NCBI GenBank assembly: GCA_032718475.1
Contig: JAUCBJ010009117.1
Span: 1 to 64,000 of the forward strand
DNA: 64,000 nucleotides
Source: Nemertoderma westbladi
Lineage: Eukaryota; Xenacoelomorpha; Nemertodermatida; Nemertodermatidae
Direction of reading: 5' to 3'
Shown one piece after another: positions 45,009-56,059 of the stretch. Within the stretch, counting starts at the first letter, position 1. The number at the start of each line of letters is the position of its first letter. The notes under the pieces are model-generated. The model had not been told where the DNA came from and made no database searches. It saw nothing but the letters and a program-made list of their open reading frames with translations. The position numbers were made by a program, and so were the translations under genes.

Positions 45009-45801
45009 ATCGCTGGGACCGATTGAACAGGGTGAACTTATAACTTTATTTTTTGAGGAATTAGTAAGCCGATTAGAATTAACGCGGGCTGTTGCCAATG
45101 TTATTATTCGTGAAGGTAAACGTCTTTTGGACGATGGCATGGTGTTGGCAGAGACGGGCAGGGACGTAGCAATCAGGTCTCGCACTATTAACAAGATATA
45201 CCTTGTACAACGTGCTGCATCAAAGTTTGGCGTTAAATTCGTATGCGAATGTACGGGATTTAAGGGAAACCGAGTATGCTCACACGTTCTCGCGGCTGGT
45301 CTATTCACAAACAATATACAGGGGATGGTGAAAGAATTGTCGAAATCAAAGAATATAAAAAAAGGGAGCATTTCAAATGTCGCCATAGCAACATCGGGAC
45401 CAGGTGCTGGTAAGAAACCAGGTGCCACAAGTAGGAGGAGAGGTGGAAGAGCACCATTGGTCGAAATGAATCCCCCAGCCAATGGAGAATGTACATTTAT
45501 AGTTCGACCAGAATCATCACGCGGACATCAACAAACGCAAAGAAGTGTGCGTCTTGTGAAATCCAATTTAAGACGGAGAGGGTACTTGTAAAATTTTGGG
45601 GAGAATCTAGTTTTTATCTCAATGGGCTAGCGAATACGAAACCTGCATTTAAATATGCCCATTTCAACAATCTTTGTATCCAGCGCTGCTACGAAGGAAG
45701 GGATAAGAAATATGTTACAATATCAGAATCAACCAAGGAGCTAATAACTAGTGTGGATGTGATGGCTCTACGAGATATAGGTGTTTTAGTAGAAGAGTGA
45801 A

Positions 45802-46446
45802 ATGTTATTCTAGAACGTATCAGTCAAACTATTAGTGGATGTTTATTCTAGAACGTATCAGTCAAACTATTAGTGGATGTTTATTCTAGAACGTATCGGT
45901 CAAACTATTAGTGGATGTTTATTCTAGAACGTATTAGTCAAACTATTAGTGGATGTTTATTCTAGAACGTATTAGTCAAACTATTAGTGGATGTTTATTC
46001 TAGAGCGTATTAGTCAAACTATTAGTGGATGTTTATTCTAGAACGTATCAGTCAAACTATTAGTGGATGTTTATTCTAGAACGTATCAGTCAAACTATTA
46101 GTGGATGTTTATTCTAGAACGTATCAGTCAAACTATTAGTGGATGTTTATTCTAGAACGTATCGGTCAAACTATTAGTGGATGTTTATTCTAGAACGCAT
46201 TAGTCAAACTATTAGTGGATGTTTATTCTAGAACGTATCAGTCAAACTATTAGTGGATGTTTATTCTAGAACGTATCAGTCAAACTATTAGTGGATGTTT
46301 ATTCTAGAACGTATCGGTCAAACTATTAGTGGATGTTTATTCTAGAACGTATCGGTCAAACTATTAGTGGATGTTTATTCTAGAATGTATCAGTCAAACT
46401 ATTATTGGATGTTTATTCTAGAACGTATTAGTCAAACTATTAGTGG
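45802..46446 (+). repeat. 38-bp minisatellite directly after the transposase stop, 17 copies
   Basis: Unit ATGTTTATTCTAGAACGTAT then CAGTCAAACTATTAGTGG, with CAG/CGG/TAG variants at one position. It starts immediately after the stop codon of the last transposase segment, so it occupies the former 3' UTR. Confidence 0.95.
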
Positions 46447-47942
46447 ACTAGTATTGCATATTAAATAACGTGTAAGATATTTTCACTATGCTCTCGATTC
46501 TTTATTAACCTCACTCTGCGCTCGGTAAATAAAATACCGAGTATAGTACAGTAGCCAAAATAATATTCTACATTATTTTAGCATGCAATAAATAATTATT
46601 ACTTTTACCGCATTGCAAAGGCTAATGATACTAAATATGAAAATACTGTAGCTAGGTAATCGAATCCCCCCACATATTAGTTGGCAAGGGTAATCCAATA
46701 TGCATCACGATCGATGTGAGTACTAAATCACTAAATCAGTGACTTTAATTTTTAGCGTTTTTACCGTATGTTTGACTTGAATTTTACTTATTTTATTTTA
46801 GAACAGCACTCATGTTCAGTTCACGGTGATAATAACTCTACAGTATATCCATTTTATATAACAGTGTGTCAATTTTATAATTTTTACCGTATATATGTAT
46901 AACTTTAATTTTATTTCTTTGTTACCGTTACCATGTGTTACTGTAAGGAGTAGCGCCAAGAACAATGCGTATTGGCGCTATAAAAATACTTTTAATAATA
47001 ATAATAATAATTAATAATAATAATTAATAATAATAATAATAAGTTTGCTAAATGTTTCCTAAGATTTATTTTCTTAACCGTGGAGAAAAACCTGCGCTGT
47101 GTTTCGATTTTTTTATTCGCTGGTGTATTTGATTTTTTAGCATCGCCAACCTTAAGAAACCTTAACAAATTATACGTTTATTTTATTACATTTAGCATCT
47201 TTTCAGCTTACCGGTACTTTTAAAACCATTTTTAAGTTATTTCAACCATTTGAAGCAAAGATAGCTTGCTTTGAATGCAGCAAAGTCGGCCTTTAAGTTA
47301 AATGGTTACGCATAAACGTCACGTGTGTAATGATCACACAATCAGCTATATCTTAATATTAAATGGATTATATACTGTAGGCTGAAGTTATGTTTTTTTA
47401 GAAAAGCCATAGCAAAGGTTTGCTAAATAATCCCATTAATAAGAGTTACTGTATACGACGTGCCTTTACATCTAACAGCCTGTAAAATCTGTATTTCATG
47501 TGTGTAATTAATGTCATGTGTGTAATCCATTACACACATGTCACGTCACGTGTGTAATGGAAAATTTTTAGAATTACTTTCAGTCTGCAGTGTACTGTAT
47601 TACTGTAGTTTCAGTCTGCATTACAGTACTATTAGGCCACATCAGTACTGAATTTATGAACGCTGTAAGCTGGTAAGTGCGTAATAAATAAGGAGTGATC
47701 TCCTCTGAATAAGGAGGACTAACAGTTTATTTAAATAGCTGGAAATTTGTAAAGCTTATTTTAACCTTTGGTGACAATCTGGGGGGGAGGGGTCCATTTA
47801 CATTACTACTACTACTGTAGGATAAGCACGCTTCATTGCAGGTGCATTTTAAGAATGCTGTGCCGGCTTGTCCACAAAATAACCCCACCACATCTCCCTA
47901 TCACCCACGACATTTGCTAGATCATCCGCATCTTCAGGGCCA
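46447..47942. other. No gene seen
   Basis: AT-rich. An AAT microsatellite lies at about 46995-47042. A set of GTGTGTAATCCATTACACAC-type palindromes lies at 47505-47565, with related CACGTGTGTAATGATCACAC near 47320. Confidence 0.5.
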
Positions 47943-50180
47943 GTGTCCTTTGAGATGCGTCTCTGCCTTTGTGATCACCGCCTTATTGTGGCCAAGGTAA
48001 GACTTAGTCTGCGTGCTAACAGAACAACGAAATCTGCCTTGCAGCGGCATGACTGGTCCTCTCTGTTGCAACAGCCAAGTGTGAGATTCAGCTTCACACT
48101 ACAGCTGAGCAACAGGTATGAGGTTCTTGCCTCTGAGGCGACAGATCACTGTGAGGGCTATACTGCCTTCACAGAAGCAGTTAAGTTAGCAGCTGCAGAA
48201 ACAGTTCCTGTATACCCTCGAAACAGGAAAAGGGCCCCCTGGACTGACAACAAAATTCTAAAGTGCCGAAATGACCTCTATAAGGCGCAGAAAGAGTCCC
48301 GACTCAAACAGACTACAGCGGCCAAGAATGCAGTTAAGGCTGCATCTAGGTCACTGAACAGGCACTACTCTGTTAATCTACAGGAGCTAATAAACCAACA
48401 GGTTAATGCCATCAATGATGCTGACGACAGCAGGCAATCATCCCAGGCATGGAAATCGATCAACTTGCTTACTGGGCGGAAAAGCCAACCAACCACCAAG
48501 GTTAAGGCTGAATCACCAGCCGATCACCTCATGGTTGGAAGGCCCACTTTGAAAAGCTCCTCAATAATGACAGGGTATTGCCTGATAACTTTATAGAAGT
48601 AAAAGTGTCTGAGTCTGTACTCCCATATATTCCCATTGGCGATATCTCCTTTGCAGAAGTGAAGGCTGCTGCAAAGAGCATTAAGACCAATCGTGCCAGT
48701 GGAGTAGATGGTGTTCCCCCTGAGGTCTTTAAAATACCTGAGTGTTTAAAGCTCATCTATCCCATCATACATTAGTTAGACATGTACCGAACAACAAGAG
48801 TCCCACAAGAAATGAAAACAAATAAGTTGGTGCCAGTTCCCAAGAAGGGCAACCTAACACTCTATGATTCTTTTCGGTGAATCTCATTGATCTCTGTTGC
48901 TGCAAAGCTATACAATAGAGTCCTATTAAATCGCATCAGGGATCCCATTGGGAGACTGCTCCGTGGAAATCAGAATGGGTTCCGTAAAGGTCGTGGGGCC
49001 TAGGAGCCCATTTTGGCACTTAGAAGGATAATTGAAGAGTTATCAAAAAAAAATGACAGGCATCTGGCTGTTATCTTTGTTGACTTATCCAAGGCCTTTG
49101 ATTCAGTCTCTCGCTCACGTATCTTCAGCATACTTTCATTATATGGGATTCCTGATGAAATTATTGCAGCAATCAGATCAGTATACGATGGTTCGACAAC
49201 ATTTGTGTCTACTGTTGACGGTGACACAGAACCATTTGAAGTGTTATGGGGTGTCCTCCAGGGATTCACACTTGCACCATTCTTGTTCATAATGGTGGTT
49301 GACTATGTTCTACGCATGTCCTTAGATCATCATAATGATGATGGGGTGATGATAACTCCACCTACTGGCTCCAGAAGTCGAGGAAATCCTGCCAAGTACC
49401 TAACTGATCTAGACTTTGCTGATGACTTAGGAGTACTCTCAGAATCACTAGAGGGAACCCGACGGCTCTTCAGTTCATTAGAACATGCTGCTTCTACTGT
49501 AGTGTTGGTCTTTATATTAACTCCAGAAAGACGATAAAATTTTGACAGTTAACTTTGGAAGTCCTCAGCAAGTCTCTGATCGGATGAGCATAAGCTTAAA
49601 GGATGGTATGCTTGAGCATGTGGTCGACTTCTGTTACCTGGGATCATGGATCCGGAAGTCAGGCAAGGACCTTCGAATACGTAAGGGAAAGGCATGGGCA
49701 GCCTTGAAAAGGCTTTCCAGAATTTGGAAGTCACAGAGAATTAATCGGAAACTTAAAGTCCGATTATTTAGAGCAGCAATAGTCCCAGTACTCCTCTATG
49801 GGAGTCCATTTTGCTGGGCTGTAACTGCCGAGGACAGACACCAAATCTCTGGATGGTACTTTTATAAGAATGCTACGTCGGGGTCACTGTGTCAAGTATA
49901 ATGCACACACATCTCCAACCAGACACTATATAACATTGGAGGTGTCTCATAGGTTCCCCAAGCTTGATATTTGAACAAAGCCGCCTCCGCTTTGCAGGAG
50001 ATTGTTTTCGCAGTGAGGACCAGCCTGTGTAGTGCACAATCTTGTGCTTTGGCAGCCCCATGGAGAAAATAAGCATGGTGGACAGCCCATGACTTTTGTG
50101 AGACGCCTCTTAAAGGACACTGGTTTTGTAGATGCGAATAGTCTCGCGAAATTCATGGGGGATAGGGAGTTGTGGCGGTG
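47943..50180 (+). pseudogene. LINE retrotransposon, endonuclease tail to C-terminus, copy 2
   Basis: Same family as 13850-15393, but it continues through the reverse transcriptase. Motifs in order: DHRLIVAK, NRASGVDGVPPE, NGFRKGRG, VDLSKAFDSVSRSR, FADDLGVLSES (catalytic DD), then the C-terminal VDFCYLGSWIRKSGKD, SRIWKSQRINRKLKVRLF and LLYGSPFCWAV. A frameshift near 48530 (one A lost), stop codons near 48775 and 48880 and a shift near 49540 inactivate it. Coding remnants (GGQPMTFVRRLLKDTGF) continue to about 50180. Truncated before the endonuclease catalytic core. Confidence 0.85.
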
Positions 50181-50399
50181 AATCTTTGTTGATAAGCCGG
50201 CATAGCATTCTTAATGCACCCTGCATTGGGCTTGTCAATTGTGGATTGCATGGTGGTAGCAAAATATTTTTGTTAAGCCAGCATCTCAATGACCAGTTTC
50301 AATGCAGCAGGCCGATTATAGAGTTTAGCTGGAGATGTTCAATCAGTAGTGAGTGTGAAGATGTTCATGGTGAAGCAATGACAAATCGAGATTTATCTG

Positions 50400-50640
50400 T
50401 TTTAGAAGTCTACAATAACAATATCAGAGATGATGACTTCAGCTTTCGCCGTGAGGACCAGCCAGTGCATAATAGTGTGCTTTGGCGAATAAATAAACAT
50501 GGTGGACAGCCCATGCCTTTCTTGGGACGCCTGTTAAAGGCGATCTAAACACTGGCCTTGAAGATGCGAATGATCTAGCAAATGTCATGGGTGGTAGGGA
50601 GATGTGACAGCGCAATTTGGTTGTCAAGCCGGCAAAGCAT
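50400..50640 (+). repeat. Second, diverged copy of the LINE C-terminal tail
   Basis: AACATGGTGGACAGCCCATG near 50497 repeats GCATGGTGGACAGCCCATGA near 50073, with matching upstream (GTGAGGACCAGCC) and downstream (AAGATGCGAATGATCTAGCA) context. The 3' end of the LINE is thus present twice in tandem, the second copy more decayed. Confidence 0.7.
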
Positions 50641-52920
50641 TATTAATATATATGTAATACATAATAATTAATTAGTAATTATAAAAATAATGGTAATATT
50701 ACAGTGTTTCTAATATAAGAGCTTTGCTTTATTGGACCCTTAGACCCACTAATAAGTCATTTAATGGGCCAGACACAGACTGTATCTGATAAAACCCCAC
50801 ATGCTAAAGATACAGTAACTGTTCGCGCTTTTGAAGACCTTTAGCAGTTTAACCTGCCAAAATTTATATGTCTTTTAGTTAATTAACACACCTTTAGCAT
50901 ACGACAATATTTTATGCTAATAAACAAAACATTAACCGAAGCCAGCCCATGCGCGATCATTCACCCGATGGATACACCCGGGAGGCTGAATTCGGCTGCT
51001 TAAATTTTATTATTGCAGTGTAAGGTTGCAGTGTAAACCTACTGTATTATTCGATTGATCGTTAATAATTAATTTCTGACAGATATTATTGGCTTTCGGG
51101 AAATATTAACAGTTCCTTTAGGACGTGGCGCTCTATCTATTTAAACAGAGCTAGGACTTATACTAAACGCAACGATACTGCTTATGATTAAAGTATAAGG
51201 CGCATTCTTTAGGAAATGCTTTGTTACCAATCACAATCATGCACACTATTCTGCCGACCGTCAGTAAATTTGATCACACATAAAGAGAGCAGCAATTGAC
51301 TCATGTAGGGTCTGCTAAATAACATTAGATTCAATACACACCACATTGATATAAATCGCAATTGTTATATATAGCCTGTCTCTCTAACCTGTAGTGTATC
51401 AAGAAAATTGGGAATTTTGGGTGATTTATCCGTATTCTCCAAAGGGCAATATTTCATCAACAAATAGATACAATTAACAACTGACGGTAAATAACAGTAC
51501 AAACAATATGATTAGTGCAGTTAAATTAAGTGAGTGAGACTAGTTGATTAGCTGATTAGATAACAGTTATACTTTCGATAATTTAAGCAGTTTTACTAGA
51601 GTTCTTCCCAAAAGCCGGTGGTCTGGCGAAAAATGGGAACACAACAACAGAATCATATAAAGAATCATATGACTACCTGACTATACGAGGATACCAACTA
51701 CCCTTATTCCCCGAAGCTCCCGTCCAACACAGAGGATGAGCATACAGATAGGAAATTCAGTTCAGTAGCTCTGGGATAGGTCAAAATCAACGCCCACTCA
51801 AATTCTATTGGCCGATACGGACAGCAGGGCTGAGGCAACCTCCCTAAGCTGGTTGGTCGATTAAACGGAGCCCAGATACCTTCATACATCACATCAGCCA
51901 ATAAGCTGGTAGCTTGCACTATTTTAGCTATAGATCCCTTTTAGAGTATTCTAGCGACCGGGGGGGGAACTGGCCAGCAAGGCAAACGAATCAGTTATCC
52001 CACAAAAGCTTTTACAGTAACCCCCTTTAATTGTATGTTCTAACCTAACTATTTTGTTTCACAATCTTGCAAAACAACAGATATCAAATTAAATGGTCTA
52101 AAACTCTACCTCTAAAAAATATGTGCCCAAACATATACGCTATTTTAGATTATATTTAGTCCAAAATTAGATCGCATTACTCAAGATTTCTTAAAATATT
52201 CAGTTTTTTTCGTTTTTCTCAAAACTACAAAAATCGACTTAGGGGGTTTTGTCGAATTAGTATGTCCATTAACTTTGTTCGAATTATCTGCATTGCCATT
52301 CCCACAACAGAAGTTCGTCGTTAAGGCTGTGGTGACCCTCCTGTGCATCAATACCGTTTTCATTACCACCGCAATCCCACAGCGCCAGTTTAGTTTGTAC
52401 TGTAGCTTTATTAGTTTGGAATTTTGGTGCGTGGTATATGTCAGTATGTAGACATCTGTAGGTATCTGGATCGTTCCTCAATAGTCAGAGTCACTGTCTC
52501 TCCTTTGTAAATTTATTGTTCAAATCATCAATTATTCTAGAACGACCGGCAACCAGTGTCCAGTACCATCCTACAGTCCTATATCAGCACATCTAGGCAT
52601 GCTGTGCTGGCATGCAGTACCGGTAGGTACATCAATTCGGGTTTTACTTAATTAATTAATGAAGCATTATTAAGTCAAATACTGCTGTACTGAAATATTT
52701 TCTTTCCGTTTTTCTATCGTTTTACAATCTTTGTAAATTGTATTTCCAGATCTTTTCACCACACCGTTCATCTGTCAGTCTGTTCATGCCGTTGGGAATA
52801 ACAGAATAAGTCAGTAAGTCCGATATAACTCCGTACTTCCCCGTTCAGCCGTTTGGTTCCGTTTTGGTACACGGTACCGTATATATCAGGCCTACATCGT
52901 ACACGGTCCTACGAATTATA
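50641..52920. other. No gene recognised
   Basis: AT-rich. A minus-strand frame at 52284-52481 (65 aa, with KLALWDCGGNENGIDAQEG) might be an exon, but I do not recognise it and see no decisive splice sites. A relic of the G-run MITE family (GGGGGGGGAACTGGCCAGCA) lies at 51960. Confidence 0.4.
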
Positions 52921-53050
52921 CCCCAAAAAAAAAAAAAATTACCCAAAAATACACAAAAAAATACAAAAAAAAACAAAAAATTTACAAAAAAAACACAATA
53001 ACATACAAAAAAACACAATATTACCCAAAAAAACTTATCCAAAAAGACAA
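52921..53050. repeat. A-rich low-complexity tract
   Basis: Runs of six to thirteen A separated by C-containing words (ACCC, ACAC). On the minus strand it gives a Phe-rich spurious frame. Confidence 0.85.
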
Positions 53051-53867
53051 AAATAATATATATCCTATAAAATGGTATAAACTGATAAGTTATGCCTATC
53101 AGCCTATACAGCTATAGCAGTAGGCCCTACAGCCCTATAGGCTGATAGGGGAATACTGGAATTTTTTATTACAGTATTATGCAGTTTGGGGTACGCACAC
53201 GGCCATTGGATTTTTCTGTTTTTATACCGGTACTGTCTGACTGTATGAAACTCAATGGTTAGGCTGTTAGGTTACAGTCTCACAGTAGTCAGGCTGTCAC
53301 GTCAGGTAGTGGCGGCCTCAAGCTGTCAAGGGCCCCAACCCTAATTAAAACTGTCATGTAACCCTAACCAGGAACCAGCTAACCCGAAGTCATAGGCCTA
53401 CAGGCCTAATCTAAGAAATTTAGCGGAATTTCTGACATTATTGCCATTAACGGCCCTTGCCTTAGGCCATTACACATTCAGACATTAGGCCTGACTGCGT
53501 GACAGCCTGACCAACTAACTGACTAACCCTAACCAAAATAATAAACCAAACCATCTTTACAAGAATAAATGGTTATGATAGGCCTATGCAGCTATGACCA
53601 ATGACTGTATGACTGTATGACAGTGTACCGGTAACTGTCTGACTAAAGGTCTGACTAAAGGCAGAAAGGTGGTTTGCAACAGTACTGCAGTACACAGGTC
53701 AGCAGGTCGTACAAGTAAGAAAAAGTGTCGGTTCCGGAAACTGCATTGAGCCGCCTATCTGCCTATAGGCATAGGCCTAGGGCTGCTGTGTACTGGTGTA
53801 GGGTTCCTATGTCTGTATGTGTTTTGGTAGTGTGATTTAGTATTTCAGTAGCCTAGGGTTCCCTATC

Positions 53868-54086
53868 CCGATCGGGATATATGAATATATCCCGATCGGG
53901 ATATATTCAACCTTTCCAAAAAGCGACCTAAACTATAAAAAAGCGACCCAAATGGCGCCATCCAGCAGATAGATCAGAAAAAATGGGTTATATTCGTTTG
54001 TGCCCCGCAAAGTGGTGTTAGGGCTTTCAAAAGATATTGCAGAGTGAAAATCATATATTTTGTAAATATCCCGATCGGGATATATT
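53868..54086. repeat. Three copies of the palindrome ATATCCCGATCGGGATAT
   Basis: Two copies lie side by side at about 53872-53914 (the first one base shorter on its left) and a third at about 54067-54084. The core TATCCCGATCGGGATA is a perfect palindrome. The 150 bp between is unremarkable. Confidence 0.8.
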
Positions 54087-54207
54087 GTGGTAGGCTAATC
54101 ATGAGACATGAGATGATTGTATTTTTTTGTATAATGTATAAGTGTACCATTACTGCATTACTGGATTAGGGGGGCAGCTGGGTAGAGGGTGTGTGTCACT
54201 GGTGACA

Positions 54208-54913
54208 GACCGAACGTAATCAGGATCGAATGTAACATAGTTTTTACGAATCGAACCTAACCTCAATTATGTTACATTGGATCCTATAACTATGTTACAT
54301 TCGATCTACAAATTACTAAGCTCGAATGTAACATACATTTATTTCAGTTGTGTTTTGATTTCAGGAGTTAGGCCTAACCGATGAAATGCTTCGTTTATTT
54401 ACAGGAAGAAACAGTTTGGTGTTGGTGAGTACAAAACAAAGACCCAAGACACAATTAAGTGACCTGCAATCTTGTAACATGTGTTAACTTTCGTTTATTG
54501 TTTTGGTTCCCCCAACACGCCTCTATAACCTGCTCCTTTCAGTCTTTAAATAAATGTAACCTGCATAATCTTGTAACATCTGTTAACTTTCGTTTATTGT
54601 TTTGGTTAAGTTAACTTAACTTAAGTTAACTTAACTTAACCAAAACAATAAACGAAAGTTAACAGATGTTACAAGATTATGCAGGTTACATTTATTTAAA
54701 GACTGAAAGGAGCAGGTTATAGAGTATATTGTTTTGGTTCCCCCAACACGCCTCTGTAACCTGCTCCTTTAAATTTGTAAATGGCAATGTTACATTCGAG
54801 CTTAGTAATTTGTAGATCGAATGTAACATAGTTATAGGATCCAATGTAACATAATTGCAGTTACGTTCGATACGAAATAACTATGTTACATTCGATCCTG
54901 ATTACGTTCGGTC
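54208..54913. mobile_element. Foldback element with nested hairpin, about 706 bp
   Basis: GACCGAACGTAATCAGGATC at 54208 mirrors GATCCTGATTACGTTCGGTC ending at 54913. The arms of about 120 bp repeat TCGAATGTAACATAGTT. Inside, 54540-54715 is a second perfect-looking hairpin centred on TTAACTTAACTTAAGTTAAC and built from the TTTATTGTTTTGGTTAAG / CTGCTCCTTTCAGTC module. The target duplication is not clear. Confidence 0.8.
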
Positions 54914-55032
54914 ACGTATCCGTGTGTCACTACAACCAGAACCAGACTACAAACAGACATACAGACAATACTGCAGTTTAGTGTGTAGTACTGGTACTGT
55001 ATCTGCCTACTGGCCTACCAGTCTACGTAGCC

Positions 55033-55632
55033 GGGTGCTGGTCACCTCGCCGCACTGCCACTTCGCCGCAAGTCATCTCGCCGCAGATAATGTGCGGCGA
55101 GGTGTCTTGCGGCGAGGTGTCTCACTGTGAATGCCATTTCGCCGCAAATTTTCAGACACCTCGCCACAAGTCAATATTAATTATTTATTTCTATATTTAC
55201 AGGGAAGCCTATACTAAGACTATACAAAATGTTTTATTTGAACTACTGAACTAGTACAATATATTGTACTGCAGTCAACGCAACAATTAAACTATGGGAC
55301 CCTCCCCTCCCCTTCCCTCCACCTCCCCTCTCCTCCCCATAGTAATATGTGAACAGACCCTTAGAGTTGCAATTAAGGACTGTGATCAGTTAACATAAAC
55401 ATACAGTACCGGTATTAACCTTATTCTGTTATTACATTATGTTACTTTACTTCAGTACAGTTTCCGTTCTTAGAAATAAATGATTAATATTGACTTGCGG
55501 CGAGGTGTCCGATAATTTGCGGCGAAATGGCATTCACAGTGAGACACCTCGCTGCAAAGACACCTTGCCGCACATTATCTGCGGCGAGGTGACCTGCGGC
55601 GAAGTGGCAGTGCGGCGAGGTGACCAGCACCC
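55033..55632. mobile_element. Foldback/MULE-like MITE with 9-bp target duplication, 600 bp
   Basis: The ends are GGGTGCTGGTCACCTCGCCG and its inverted mate ending GGTGACCAGCACCC. The flanking 9-mers are identical: TACGTAGCC at 55024-55032 and 55633-55641. Arms of about 165 bp carry many GCGGCGAGGTG words. A 9-bp duplication with long TIRs is typical of Mutator-like and foldback elements. No ORF. Confidence 0.88.
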
Positions 55633-55704
55633 TACGTAGCCCTACTATGAAATTTCAACAGTTTGTTACAGTATCCCATATACTGATATAGGGATAGGCT
55701 ACAG

Positions 55705-56048
55705 CGCGAAGGTCTCTTAAACGTTTCAACAGATTGTTTCAGTATCCAACACACTGCATGAAGGTCTCTTAAACGTTTCAATATATTGTTTTAGTATCCA
55801 ATGTGCTGCACAAAGGTCTCTTAAACGTTTCAACAGATTGTTTCAGTATCCAACGTGCTGCATGAAGGTATCTTAAACGTTTCAATAAATTGTTTCAGTA
55901 TCCAAAGTGCTGGACAATGGTATCTCTTAAACGTTTCAATAGATTGTTTCTTCATCAATAGATTGTTTCAGTATCCAATGTGCTGCACAAAGGTCTCTTA
56001 AACGTTTCAACAGATTGTTTCAGTATCCAACGTGCTGCATGAAGGTAG
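55705..56048. repeat. 52-bp minisatellite, about 6-7 copies
   Basis: Unit AAGGTCTCTTAAACGTTTCA then ACAGATTGTTTCAGTATCCA and ACGTGCTGCATG, with substitutions and small insertions between copies. Confidence 0.9.
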
Positions 56049-56059
56049 TAGCAGAGTAG

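Larger units (their letters stand above)
41105..45800 (+). pseudogene. Decayed MULE-like transposase with SWIM zinc finger, swollen by minisatellites
   Basis: The 5' exon starts at ATG 41105 and ends at 41909; a 104-bp GT-AG intron (41910-42013, acceptor TTATTTTTCAG) joins it in frame to IRRRHVLCSDVLDVVEETIS. GVDAVFN (about 42390) with the following LLGPG fits the first catalytic Asp of MULE-type transposases. SDGETAIINAVSQLFP (from 42594, same frame) fits the second, but in-frame TGA and TAA lie between. Later segments shift frame near 42700, 42905 and 43330. The C-terminal part (43651-45591) has a SWIM finger, CECTGFKGNRVCSH, then GAGKKPGATSRRRGG. After another frameshift (about 45485-45530) a CASC zinc-binding segment and the tail ending ALRDIGVLVEE follow (stop near 45800). 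Family assignment is by motif pattern and fairly secure; function is lost. Confidence 0.75.

Noticed and set aside
43655-45043. Plus-strand frame of EQPLERVGYIA repeats
   Set aside because: Alternative register of the same array. It ends soon after the array and does not connect to the SWIM domain.
43585-45482. Long minus-strand frames (about 450-620 aa) over the 33-bp array
   Set aside because: They exist only because the 33-bp unit has no stop in any frame. The plus frame that enters the SWIM domain explains the coding origin.
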